Source: Acrocarpospora pleiomorpha
GTDB lineage: Bacteria; Actinomycetota; Actinomycetes; Streptosporangiales; Streptosporangiaceae
DNA length: 64,000 nucleotides
Direction of reading: 5' to 3'
Assembly (NCBI RefSeq): GCF_009687885.1
Contig: NZ_BLAF01000040.1
Coordinates: forward strand, 1-64,000
Made by a program: the position numbers and the translations under genes. Position 1 is the first letter of the stretch. Each line of letters begins with the position of its first letter. Below are positions 24,836 to 32,345 of this stretch, one piece after another. Below the pieces are notes generated by a model. That model ran no database searches. It was not told where the DNA came from and was given only the letters and a program-made list of their open reading frames with translations.

Positions 24836-25683
24836 CCGCACCTGCCGCGCACGACCTGGGAAAGGCGGTGAACGTGCCCGCCACGACGGCCTTCCGGATG
24901 ACCGCCGGGCGGATCAGCCTGGACGGCCGGGAGATCCTCCGCGGCATCGACCTCGCCATCGAGGAGGGCGAGGTCGTCGCCGTCCTCGGAGCCAACGGCT
25001 CCGGCAAGTCCACCCTGATCCGCGCGCTGCTCGGCCTGATCCCCCTGTCCGGCGGCGCCACCGAGTTGTACGGCGCGCCCCCCGCCCGGTTCCGGCAGTG
25101 GTGGCGCGTCGGCTACGTGCCGCAGCGCCTCTCGGTCGGCGGCGGCGTGCCCGCGACCGTGCGCGAGATCGTGTCCTCCGGCCGGATCGCCCGCCAGAGC
25201 CGCTTGCGCCCCACCAGCGCGGCGGACAAGGCGGCGGTCGCCCGCGCCCTGCGTGAGGTGGGCCTGAGCGACCGGGCCGGGGACCCCGTCCAGGCCCTGT
25301 CCGGCGGCCAGCAGCAGCGGGTCCTGATCGCCCGCGCGCTGGCCGGGGAACCGGACGTGTTCGTGCTGGACGAGCCCACGGCCGGGGTGGACGCGGCCAG
25401 CCAGCGGCACCTGGCCGACACCCTGGCCGGGCTGATCAAGGGCGGCAGGACCGTGCTGCTGGTGGCGCATGAGCTGGGCCCGCTGGAACCGCTGATCACC
25501 CGCGCGGTCGTGCTCAAGGAGGGCTGCGTGGTGCACGACGGCCCGCCCCCGCAGGCCGTCGGCGCGCACGCGCTGCCCGGGCACGACCACGTGCACCCGC
25601 ACGCCCCCCACCCCGGCGCCGGAGCGCTCTCCGGCTGGTCGGACGCCGCGATCGGGTCGCGCACCGAGAACCTGGATCTATGA
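24832..25683 (+). CDS. znuC: Zinc ABC transporter ATP-binding protein
   Basis: The 283-aa ATPase has Walker A 'GANGSGKST', a Q-loop near 'YVPQRL', the signature 'LSGGQQQRVLIARAL', Walker B 'VFVLDEPTAGVD' and the H-loop 'LLVAHELG'. The last 30 residues are His-rich ('PGHDHVHPHAPHPG'), an extension that could sense or store zinc in the cytoplasm. It overlaps znuA by 4 bp, and the permease starts 1 bp after its stop. Confidence 0.95.
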   Translation: MTAPAAHDLGKAVNVPATTAFRMTAGRISLDGREILRGIDLAIEEGEVVAVLGANGSGKSTLIRALLGLIPLSGGATELYGAPPARFRQWWRVGYVPQRLSVGGGVPATVREIVSSGRIARQSRLRPTSAADKAAVARALREVGLSDRAGDPVQALSGGQQQRVLIARALAGEPDVFVLDEPTAGVDAASQRHLADTLAGLIKGGRTVLLVAHELGPLEPLITRAVVLKEGCVVHDGPPPQAVGAHALPGHDHVHPHAPHPGAGALSGWSDAAIGSRTENLDL

Positions 25684-25684
25684 C

Positions 25685-26518
25685 GTGATAGAGCTGCTGT
25701 CCCTGGACTTCATGCGGTACGCGCTGGCCGCCGCCGTGCTGGTCGGCCTGACCGCGCCCGCCGTCGGCACCTTCATCGTGCAGCGCCGCCTGGCCCTGCT
25801 CGGCGACGGCATCGGCCACGTCGCGCTGACCGGCGTGGCGCTGGGCTTCCTGACCGGGACCGCGCCGGTGCTGACCGCCGTCGTGGTGGCCGCGCTCGGC
25901 GCGGTCGTCATCGAGCTGGTCCGGGCCAGGGGCAGGACCAGCGGGGACGTGGCGCTGGCGCTGCTGTTCTACGGCGGCCTGGCGGGCGGCGTCATGCTGA
26001 TCTACCTGACCCCCGGCGGCAGCACGGCCTCGCTCAACTCCTACCTGTTCGGCGCGATCACCAGCGTGAACCGGCAGGACGTGTGGGTCATCGCCGTCCT
26101 GGCCGTGCTGGTGCTGGCCGTGCTGGCGGTCTTCGGCCGCGAGCTGTTCGTGCTCTGCCAGGACGAGGAGGTGGCCCGCTCCGCCGGCCTGCCCACCCGC
26201 TTCCTCGGCCTGCTCATCGCCGTGGTGGCGGCCGTCACCGTGGTGGTCGCCATGCGGGTGGTGGGCCTGCTGCTGGTCAGCGCGCTCATGGTGGTCCCGG
26301 TGGCCACCAGCCAGCAGCTGACCCGCAGTTTCCGGGCCACCATGGCCCTGGCCATGCTGTTCGGCGTGCTCGCCACGGTGGGCGGGCTGACGTCCTCCTT
26401 CTACCTGGACGTGCCGTCCGGCGCGGCGATCGTCCTGCTCGCCCTCGCCGGGTTCGCCGTGGCCCTCGCGGTGGGTAGATTCGTACGGCGAAGCCGTACC
26501 CGGGAGTCCATATCATGA
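25685..26518 (+). CDS. znuB: Zinc ABC transporter permease
   Basis: The 277-aa integral membrane protein belongs to the ABC-3 family. It begins 'LSLDFMRYALAAAVLVGLTAPAVGTFIVQRRLALLGDGIGHVALTGVALG', the conserved first part of ZnuB permeases, and has about eight hydrophobic helices. The motif 'LLLVSALMVVPVATSQQLTRSF' is the family's cytoplasmic coupling region. The GTG start lies next to the znuC stop. The stop overlaps the zur ATG by 4 bp. Confidence 0.95.
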   Translation: MIELLSLDFMRYALAAAVLVGLTAPAVGTFIVQRRLALLGDGIGHVALTGVALGFLTGTAPVLTAVVVAALGAVVIELVRARGRTSGDVALALLFYGGLAGGVMLIYLTPGGSTASLNSYLFGAITSVNRQDVWVIAVLAVLVLAVLAVFGRELFVLCQDEEVARSAGLPTRFLGLLIAVVAAVTVVVAMRVVGLLLVSALMVVPVATSQQLTRSFRATMALAMLFGVLATVGGLTSSFYLDVPSGAAIVLLALAGFAVALAVGRFVRRSRTRESIS

Positions 26519-26895
26519 GCAGAAGCCGCGACGCGGTGCACGAGATTCTCCGCAGGAGCGAGAGCTTCCGCAGCGCGCAGGACATCTTCACCGAGATGCG
26601 GTCGGTCGGCGCGAAGATCGGGCTGACCACGGTCTACCGGGCGCTGCAGGCGCTCAACGACGACGGCCGGGTGGATGTGCTGCGCACCGACGACGGCGAG
26701 GCCGTCTACCGGGCCTGCGCCAGTGGCGTGCACCACCACCATCTGGTCTGCCGCGTGTGCGGCCGGACCGTGGAGGTGGCCGGGCCCGACGTGGAGCGCT
26801 GGGCGGAGGCGATCGGGGCCGAGCACGGGTTCGTGGAGATCACGCACACGGTGGAGGTCTTCGGCACCTGCGCCGACTGCTCAGGTCCGCGCTGA
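26515..26895 (+). CDS. zur: Zinc uptake regulator Zur (Fur family)
   Basis: The 126-aa repressor has an N-terminal winged helix with 'RSAQDIFTEMRSVGAKIGLTTVYRALQAL' and a dimerisation domain holding the metal sites 'GVHHHHLVC', 'CRVCG' and 'CADC'. The two CxxC pairs bind structural zinc. Encoded last in the znu operon, it probably represses its own operon through the box at 23852. Among Fur-family choices, the operon context favours Zur over Fur or Nur. Confidence 0.93.
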   Translation: MSRSRDAVHEILRRSESFRSAQDIFTEMRSVGAKIGLTTVYRALQALNDDGRVDVLRTDDGEAVYRACASGVHHHHLVCRVCGRTVEVAGPDVERWAEAIGAEHGFVEITHTVEVFGTCADCSGPR

Positions 26896-26975
26896 GAACT
26901 GGAGCGGCCGCAGGAGTCCTTCCGGGGGGATACGCTTCCTGGACAAGTTGAAGACGGGGCTCGACAGGAGTCAAC

Positions 26976-27500
26976 ATGCCATTCAGTCATGACATGGTGT
27001 ACTCGCTCGCCACGGCGGTCGATCTGGTCAACACCCCGCCCGCGGACATGGAGGAGCTCGCCGCCTTCGTGCTCCGCCGGAAGGTCAGCGGGGTGGAGTT
27101 CCTGAACCCCGGCGATCTGGCCGAGGTGCGCGCGCTGGCGAGCGCTTTCCATGACGTGTTCACCGCCCCGGACGATCCGGTCGCGATCGAGCGGTTGAAC
27201 ACGCTGCTCGGGCGGACCCGGATCACGCCCAGGCTGACCCAGCACGACGGGTTCCCGCTGCACGTGCACTACTTCGCGCCCGGGGCCTCGCTGGCCGAGC
27301 ATCTGGCGGCCGACTGCGGGGTGGCGCTGGCGCACGTGCTGGTCGAGGGTGAGCGGGACCGGCTGCGGACCTGCTCGGCCCCCGACTGCTCGCACGTGTT
27401 CGTGGACGAGTCGCGCAACCGGTCCCGGGTCTACTGCGACAGCCGTACCTGCGGGAACCGGATGCACGTGGCCGCGTATCGGGCGCGGCGCAGAGCTTAG
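26976..27500 (+). CDS. CGNR zinc-finger protein with ABATE-type domain
   Basis: The 174-aa protein has an N-terminal all-alpha region ('SLATAVDLVNT', family-typical) and a C-terminal CGNR finger: 'LRTCSAPDCSHVFVDESRNRSRVYCDSRTCGNRMHVAAYRAR'. It contains four spaced Cys and the name-giving Cys-Gly-Asn-Arg. These are thought to be nucleic-acid-binding regulators of actinobacteria; the target is unknown. AGGAG lies before the ATG. Its stop shares 4 bp with the converging uppS stop. Confidence 0.88.
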   Translation: MPFSHDMVYSLATAVDLVNTPPADMEELAAFVLRRKVSGVEFLNPGDLAEVRALASAFHDVFTAPDDPVAIERLNTLLGRTRITPRLTQHDGFPLHVHYFAPGASLAEHLAADCGVALAHVLVEGERDRLRTCSAPDCSHVFVDESRNRSRVYCDSRTCGNRMHVAAYRARRRA

Positions 27501-28267
27501 ACGGCGTTGGGGATGGCGCCGCCGTAGCGGCGGTCGCGCTGGGCGTAGATCTCGCACGCCTGCCAGAGGTCGCGGCGGTCGAAGTCGGGCCAGAGGCGGT
27601 TGAGGAAGACCATCTCCGCGTACGCGGTCTGCCAGAGCAGGAAGTTGGAGATGCGCTGCTCCCCAGAGGAGCGGACGAACAGGTCGACGTCCGGGATCTC
27701 CGGCTCGTCCAGGTAGCGGGAGAACAGCCGCTCGTTCACCCGGCCCGCCTTGACCCGGCCGGCGGCGATGTCGCCCGCGAGCCGGACGGCGGCGTCGAGG
27801 ATCTCGGCCCGGCCGCCGTAGTTGACGCAGAACTGCAGGGTCAGGGTGGCGTTGCGGGTGGTCATGGCCTCGGCGGTCTGCAGCTCGGAGATGACACTCT
27901 TCCACAGCCGCCCGGGCCGGCCGGCCCAGCGCACCCGCACGCCCATCGCGTTCAGCTCGTCGCGCCGCCGCCGGATCACGTCCCGGTTGAAGCCCATCAG
28001 GAAGCGCACCTCGTCGGGCGAACGTTTCCAGTTCTCGGTCGAGAACGCGTACGCCGACAGGTACGGGATGCCGAGTTCGATCGCCCCCTCGATGACGTCG
28101 AACAGCGAAGCCTCGCCCGCCTCGTGCCCTTTCGTACGGGGCAGACCACGGGCCTTGGCCCAGCGGCCGTTGCCGTCCATGATGATCGCGACGTGCCGGG
28201 GCACGGACTCGCGCGGGATTGCGGGCGGGGTGGCCCCTGACGGATGCGGGGTAGGCGGTCGAACCAT
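27497..28267 (-). CDS. uppS: Isoprenyl transferase (cis-prenyl diphosphate synthase)
   Basis: The 256-aa enzyme extends allylic diphosphates with isopentenyl units in cis geometry, making the lipid carrier for cell-wall synthesis. Signature motifs are 'AIIMDGNGRWAKARGL' with catalytic Asp near residue 31, 'YLSAYAFSTENWKR', 'QFCVNYGGRAEILDA', and 'DVDLFVRSSGEQRISNFLLWQTAYAEMVF', which binds the homoallylic diphosphate. Actinobacteria often carry two such enzymes, so chain length is not assigned. It follows recO by 13 bp and is likely cotranscribed with it. Confidence 0.94.
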   Translation of the reverse strand: MVRPPTPHPSGATPPAIPRESVPRHVAIIMDGNGRWAKARGLPRTKGHEAGEASLFDVIEGAIELGIPYLSAYAFSTENWKRSPDEVRFLMGFNRDVIRRRRDELNAMGVRVRWAGRPGRLWKSVISELQTAEAMTTRNATLTLQFCVNYGGRAEILDAAVRLAGDIAAGRVKAGRVNERLFSRYLDEPEIPDVDLFVRSSGEQRISNFLLWQTAYAEMVFLNRLWPDFDRRDLWQACEIYAQRDRRYGGAIPNAV

Positions 28268-28280
28268 GCCCACGAGGGTA

Positions 28281-29048
28281 TTAGCTCCGTGTGGGGGAAA
28301 CGTGCGGGGCGGATGAAGACTCCGTGCGTTCGACGTGGCGTAGCGAGCGGATCCCGTGCTCCAGATGCCACTGGAGATAGGCGGCCACCAGGCCGCTGCA
28401 CTCGACCCGGTTGCGGGCGTGCGAGGCGTCGGCGGCGGGCCAGTCCCCGCGCAGTAAAGCGATCATGAGCGCGATCGTCTCCGCCGCCGGCACGGCCGCG
28501 CCCGTCGGGCGGCAGGCGCCGCAGACCACGCCGCCCGCGACGATCGCGAACGCCCGGACCGCCTCCGCGCCGCAGCGGGCGCACTCGGCCAGCGCCGGGG
28601 CGTAGCCGGCCACCGCGAGGGAGCGCAGGAAGAACGCGTCCAGCACCAGGCGGGGTTCGTGCGAGCCGTCCACCAGCGTGCGCAGCCCGCCCACCAGCAG
28701 TAGGAACTGGCGGAGCGCGGGCTCCTTCTCGCTGGGGGTGAGCCGGTCGGCGGTCTCCAGCATGGCGGTGCCCGCCGTGTAGCGGGGGTAGTCGGCGCCC
28801 AGCGCCTCGCCGTACGGCCGGAGGGTCTCTACCTGGGTGACCATGTCCAGCGAGCGGCCGGTGTGCAGCTGCACGTCCACGTGGGTAAAGGGTTCCAGCC
28901 GGGCGCCGAACCGGGACTTGGTCTTGCGCACGCCCTTGGCGACGGCTCTGACCTTGCCGGTGCGCTTGGTGAGGATGGTGATGATTCGGTCGGCTTCTCC
29001 CAGCTTGTGGGTGCGCAGCACGACGCCCTCGTCACGGTAAAGACTCAC
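28281..29048 (-). CDS. recO: DNA repair protein RecO
   Basis: RecO loads RecA onto SSB-covered DNA in the RecFOR pathway. The 255-aa protein starts 'LYRDEGVVLRTHKLGEADRIITILTKRTGKVRAVAKGVRK', the conserved OB-fold N-terminus. It continues with a helical bundle and has a CxxC...CxxC zinc site ('ECARCG' and 'VCGACR'). Gene order recO-uppS is common in actinobacteria. The 240-bp gap upstream, shared with a divergent gene, holds a duplicated 'TGGGGTGCT' and probable promoters I could not define. Confidence 0.93.
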   Translation of the reverse strand: MSLYRDEGVVLRTHKLGEADRIITILTKRTGKVRAVAKGVRKTKSRFGARLEPFTHVDVQLHTGRSLDMVTQVETLRPYGEALGADYPRYTAGTAMLETADRLTPSEKEPALRQFLLLVGGLRTLVDGSHEPRLVLDAFFLRSLAVAGYAPALAECARCGAEAVRAFAIVAGGVVCGACRPTGAAVPAAETIALMIALLRGDWPAADASHARNRVECSGLVAAYLQWHLEHGIRSLRHVERTESSSAPHVSPTRS

Positions 29049-29288
29049 CCGCTCATGCTACTCCGGGTCACAAATAGGGAAATTTCGGTAAGAATTGGGG
29101 TGCTGCCTGGGGCGGAAAAGCCGTCCCTAGCTTGGACATCGGGTTGACGTGGGGTAAACCTGGGGTGCTACGGCTTAACCGAAAGGTCACTAAGCTTTGG
29201 CGCGCTGGCGGGCTTTCCGTATCAGATGGTTGACCGGCCACCTGGTAACCGCCGCCCTGAATGACTGACCCCCGCCTGAAAGGGTGCC

Positions 29289-30869
29289 ATGACCCGCGTG
29301 GTCCTGCTGGGCTCCTCGCCCGGCCCGATCGGTTCCGAGGCCGGCGCGCCGCCCGTCCCCCCCACGGACCTGCCGCTGCCGTCGCTGCCCGGCGCCCCCA
29401 CCGTGTACGGCAGGCTGCTCCAGCAGCTCGCCTCCCTCGACCCCGAGCCCGTCACGATCGCCAGGCCCGCCGACGCGGCGGCGTTCCGCGTCCAGCCGGC
29501 TCGGGTGGCCGAGAGCGCCGACGTGGCCGGTGACCTGCGCGCGCTGGCCGACGCGGTGGAGGGGTCCACCGACAACGTGCTGATCCTGCCCGCCAACGCG
29601 CTGCTGCACGACGAGCTGATCTACCAGCTGACCAAGGCCAAGCGCGGCGCGATCGCGCTGATCCTGCGCGAGGAGCGGGACGAGAACGCGCCCGAGCCGC
29701 CCCCGATCGAGGAGGCCGAGCCCGAGATCGGCACGGCCGTGCTGGAGGGGCTGCCGCAGCGCACCCGGGCCGGGCGCGGCCGGGTGATCTCGGTGGGCAC
29801 CGCCCACCACGCGGTCACCCGCCCCAACGCGGCTCTGCTCGGGCCCATCCACGTGCAGCAGAAGCACGTGGCGACGCTGGCCGAGGTGGCCCGCGAGCTA
29901 GCTGACCTGGTCCACCTGGTCGGCCCGGAGGACGACGTCACCGAGCTGCTGGTGTTCGGCCTGGTCCGGCGGGGCGTCTCGGTCGGCGTGCGCGGCCGCC
30001 GCGACCTGTTCTACCGCCGCCTGCACGACCCCGCCGAGGCGGTGGCCGCGCTCGCCGAGATGGCTGCCTTCAACGAGGACCGGGCCCGGCTGGACAACGC
30101 GGTCAAGGGCGCCGACGGCTTCTTCACCACGTTCTTCGTCAGCACCTACTCGCGCTTCCTGGCCCGCTGGGCGGCCCGCCGCGGCCTGACCCCCAACCAG
30201 GTCACGCTGATCTCGATCTTCACGGGCCTGCTGGCCGCGGGCGCGTTCGCGACCGGCACCCGGCCCGGCTACGTGGCCGGCGGCGTGCTCATCTACTTCG
30301 CGTTCGTCTTCGACTGCGTGGACGGCCAGGTCGCCCGCTACGCCCGCCAGTTCGGCGTGCTCGGCGCCTGGCTGGACGCGACCTTCGACCGGTTCAAAGA
30401 GTATGCCTGCTTCGTCGGCCTGGCCGTCGGCGCGACCGTCTCCGGCCAGTTCGGCGACGGCGAGGGCGTGTGGACGCTGGCCCTTGTGGCGCTGGCGCTC
30501 CAGTCGGTCAAGCACCTGCTGGACTTCTCCTTCGGGGCCGCCAACCGGCGCAAGCCGCCGGTGCCGCTGCCCACCCTGGAGCTGACCGTGGCCGACGACC
30601 GGCCGCTGCGCGAGGCGCTGGAGACCCGCAAGCTCAGCCGCAGCGGCGGCGTGCACGCCATGCTCCGGTTCTGGGCCAGGGCCGGGCGGTTCCGCCCGAT
30701 GCACTGGGCCCGCAAGATGATCGTTTTCCCGATCGGCGAGCGGTTCGCCGCCATCGCCCTGGTCACCGCGTTCTTCGACCCCCGGGTGACGTTCCTCACC
30801 CTGATCGTCTGGGGCGGCGTCGCGGCCACCTACACCCTGACCGGACGTCTCCTGAGGTCGCTCGCATGA
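29289..30869 (+). CDS. CDP-alcohol phosphatidyltransferase with N-terminal nucleotidyltransferase-like domain
   Basis: The 526-aa protein joins two parts. Residues 1-230 or so resemble a nucleotidyltransferase-like fold starting 'RVVLLGSSPG'. The second half is a membrane CDP-alcohol phosphotransferase with the intact motif 'DCVDGQVARYARQFGVLGAWLDATFD' (DGxxAR...GxxxDxxxD), between hydrophobic helices. Such enzymes make phospholipids or soluble phosphodiesters from CDP-activated alcohols. The fusion suggests that the same protein prepares and uses an activated headgroup. However, no clear GxGxR-type nucleotide-binding motif is seen in the first domain, so its activity is unsure. It overlaps the next gene by 4 bp. 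Confidence 0.85.
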   Translation: MTRVVLLGSSPGPIGSEAGAPPVPPTDLPLPSLPGAPTVYGRLLQQLASLDPEPVTIARPADAAAFRVQPARVAESADVAGDLRALADAVEGSTDNVLILPANALLHDELIYQLTKAKRGAIALILREERDENAPEPPPIEEAEPEIGTAVLEGLPQRTRAGRGRVISVGTAHHAVTRPNAALLGPIHVQQKHVATLAEVARELADLVHLVGPEDDVTELLVFGLVRRGVSVGVRGRRDLFYRRLHDPAEAVAALAEMAAFNEDRARLDNAVKGADGFFTTFFVSTYSRFLARWAARRGLTPNQVTLISIFTGLLAAGAFATGTRPGYVAGGVLIYFAFVFDCVDGQVARYARQFGVLGAWLDATFDRFKEYACFVGLAVGATVSGQFGDGEGVWTLALVALALQSVKHLLDFSFGAANRRKPPVPLPTLELTVADDRPLREALETRKLSRSGGVHAMLRFWARAGRFRPMHWARKMIVFPIGERFAAIALVTAFFDPRVTFLTLIVWGGVAATYTLTGRLLRSLA

Positions 30870-31582
30870 TCACGCACCCGCAGCAGGTCACCCCGCTCCC
30901 CGACCCGGACGAGGAGCGCCGCCGGATCCAGACCGAGCGGCTGCTCGCCTACCGCGACGACGGACCGCTGGTCGCCGTCCTGAAGAACCGCCTCGGGCCC
31001 GGCCTGCCGCCGGTTCCGGCGACCCTGGCGGCCCTGCTCGCGATCGTCGCGCTGGCGGTCGCCGGCGTGCTCACCGAGGGCCCGATCCTGCTGGTCCCGG
31101 CGCTGGTGCTGGTGGCGCTGGTGGTGCCGACCGCGCCCCGGGACCATCTGGGCCGCTTCGACTGGCTGACCCCGCCGCTGCTGCGCGGCGCGGAGTTCCT
31201 CACCATCATCCTGCTCGGCCTGGCCGAGCAGACGCCCAAGTGGCTGCTCTTCGTGCTCATCTACATCGTCGGCTACCACACCTACGACACCGTCTACCGG
31301 ACCAGGCAGAGCATCTGGCCGCCCGCCTGGATCTTCCAAGCGGGTCTCGGCTGGGAGGTCCGGCTGCTGGTGATCGGAGCCGGAGCCGCGTTCGGACAGC
31401 TGACCTGGGTGGCCGGGCTGCTCACCGCGTATCTGGTGGTGCTGTTCTCAGTGGAGAGCGTGACCAGCTGGGTGCGGCTGGACAAGGCGTCCGCGCTGGA
31501 CAAGGCCTCCGCCGACCAGGACCTGGAGGCCAGCCCGGAGGAGGCTATGGAAGCCGCGACGGGAGACGCCGAACAGGGCTAA
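30866..31582 (+). CDS. Membrane protein partner of the CDP-alcohol transferase
   Basis: The 238-aa protein has a charged N-terminal 45 residues and about five hydrophobic helices ('ATLAALLAIVALAVAGVL', 'ILLVPALVLVALVV', 'LLFVLIYIVGYHTYD', 'LLVIGAGAAFGQLTW', 'LLTAYLVVLFSVES'). It ends in an acidic tail with a short repeat 'DKASALDKASA'. It resembles the domain DUF5941, which in other actinomycetes accompanies or is fused to CDP-alcohol transferases; that family name is from memory. The ATG overlaps the previous stop (ATGA), so the two are coupled and probably work in one complex. Confidence 0.75.
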   Translation: MITHPQQVTPLPDPDEERRRIQTERLLAYRDDGPLVAVLKNRLGPGLPPVPATLAALLAIVALAVAGVLTEGPILLVPALVLVALVVPTAPRDHLGRFDWLTPPLLRGAEFLTIILLGLAEQTPKWLLFVLIYIVGYHTYDTVYRTRQSIWPPAWIFQAGLGWEVRLLVIGAGAAFGQLTWVAGLLTAYLVVLFSVESVTSWVRLDKASALDKASADQDLEASPEEAMEAATGDAEQG

Positions 31583-32244
31583 CCTCGGATGAGTTTGATC
31601 TGCTTGGCGTAGACGCGCTTGCCGAGCAGGTTCCAGATCAGCTTGACCATGACGGGCTTGTCGGCCATGAAGTGGGCGTACTCCGCCGGGGTGATCTCCT
31701 CCAGGATGGCGCCGAGGGAGATCAGCTTCTTGGTCGTGGAGTCGTTGGCCATCTCGCGGAACGCCTGCTCGCCCAGGGCGTTCCATTCGGCGACCGTGAT
31801 GTGCTCGGAGATCAGCGGCAGGATGCGCTCCTCCTCCTCGCCCAGGTGCTCCACCAGCGCGTCGCGGTGCCTGCCGAGTTCGGCGATGATCTGGTCGCGC
31901 AGGTGGAGGGCGGCGGTGCGCTCCCACTCGGGTAGCAGGGCGGTGATTCGCTCCATCGTGTCGGCCACAACCTCGTGCTGGGCCTCCATCCGGAGCACCA
32001 GCTCGGCTTCCAGGTCGACCCGGGCCAGCAGTTTGGGCCAGAGCAGGTTGTCCTCGTTGGTGTGGTGGTGGTGCAGGCCCTCGGCGTACGTGCGGTAGTA
32101 CTCGGCGACCACCTTGGCGCGCGCGACATCCCCGGCGGCGACCCGGCCGACGACCTGCGGCAGCAGCCGGGACTCGCGCCGGAACACCCGGTGGATGATC
32201 ACCATTTCGTGGACGTACGGACGGTCTTGGGTGGCGGTGGACAT
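31579..32244 (-). CDS. Hemerythrin-like domain protein
   Basis: The 221-aa protein has the helical hemerythrin/HHE pattern with metal-ligand candidates 'HEMVIIHRVFRRE', 'GLHHHHTNEDNLLWP', 'MEAQHEVV', and 'HRDALVEHLGEEEERILPL'. The H...HxxxE...HxxxE arrangement suggests a di-iron site that senses or carries oxygen or NO. The C-terminal third is a helical extension. GAAGGAG precedes the ATG. It is divergent from the SARP regulator gene with phased repeats between, and converges on the upstream membrane-protein gene with a 4-bp stop overlap. Confidence 0.88.
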   Translation of the reverse strand: MSTATQDRPYVHEMVIIHRVFRRESRLLPQVVGRVAAGDVARAKVVAEYYRTYAEGLHHHHTNEDNLLWPKLLARVDLEAELVLRMEAQHEVVADTMERITALLPEWERTAALHLRDQIIAELGRHRDALVEHLGEEEERILPLISEHITVAEWNALGEQAFREMANDSTTKKLISLGAILEEITPAEYAHFMADKPVMVKLIWNLLGKRVYAKQIKLIRG

Positions 32245-32290
32245 TTCTGCTCCTTCGTTGGTCTGTGTGCTGATAAATCTCCACCTGCCG

Positions 32291-32338
32291 TCTTGAAGCC
32301 CTCTTGGGACGGTCTTGGGACCGAGGCAGTACTACGCT
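32291..32338 (+). promoter_or_regulatory. SARP-type heptamer repeats and promoter
   Basis: TCTTGAA (32291), TCTTGGG (32302) and TCTTGGG (32313) form three direct repeats exactly 11 bp apart. This is the spacing of SARP/AfsR operators, which present repeats on one face of the helix just upstream of the -10 element. A TACGCT -10-like hexamer lies at 32333-32338, and the GTG of the SARP gene follows 7 nt later, so the mRNA may be leaderless. Self-regulation by the encoded SARP protein is inferred. Confidence 0.7.
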
Positions 32339-32345
32339 TGGCCAC

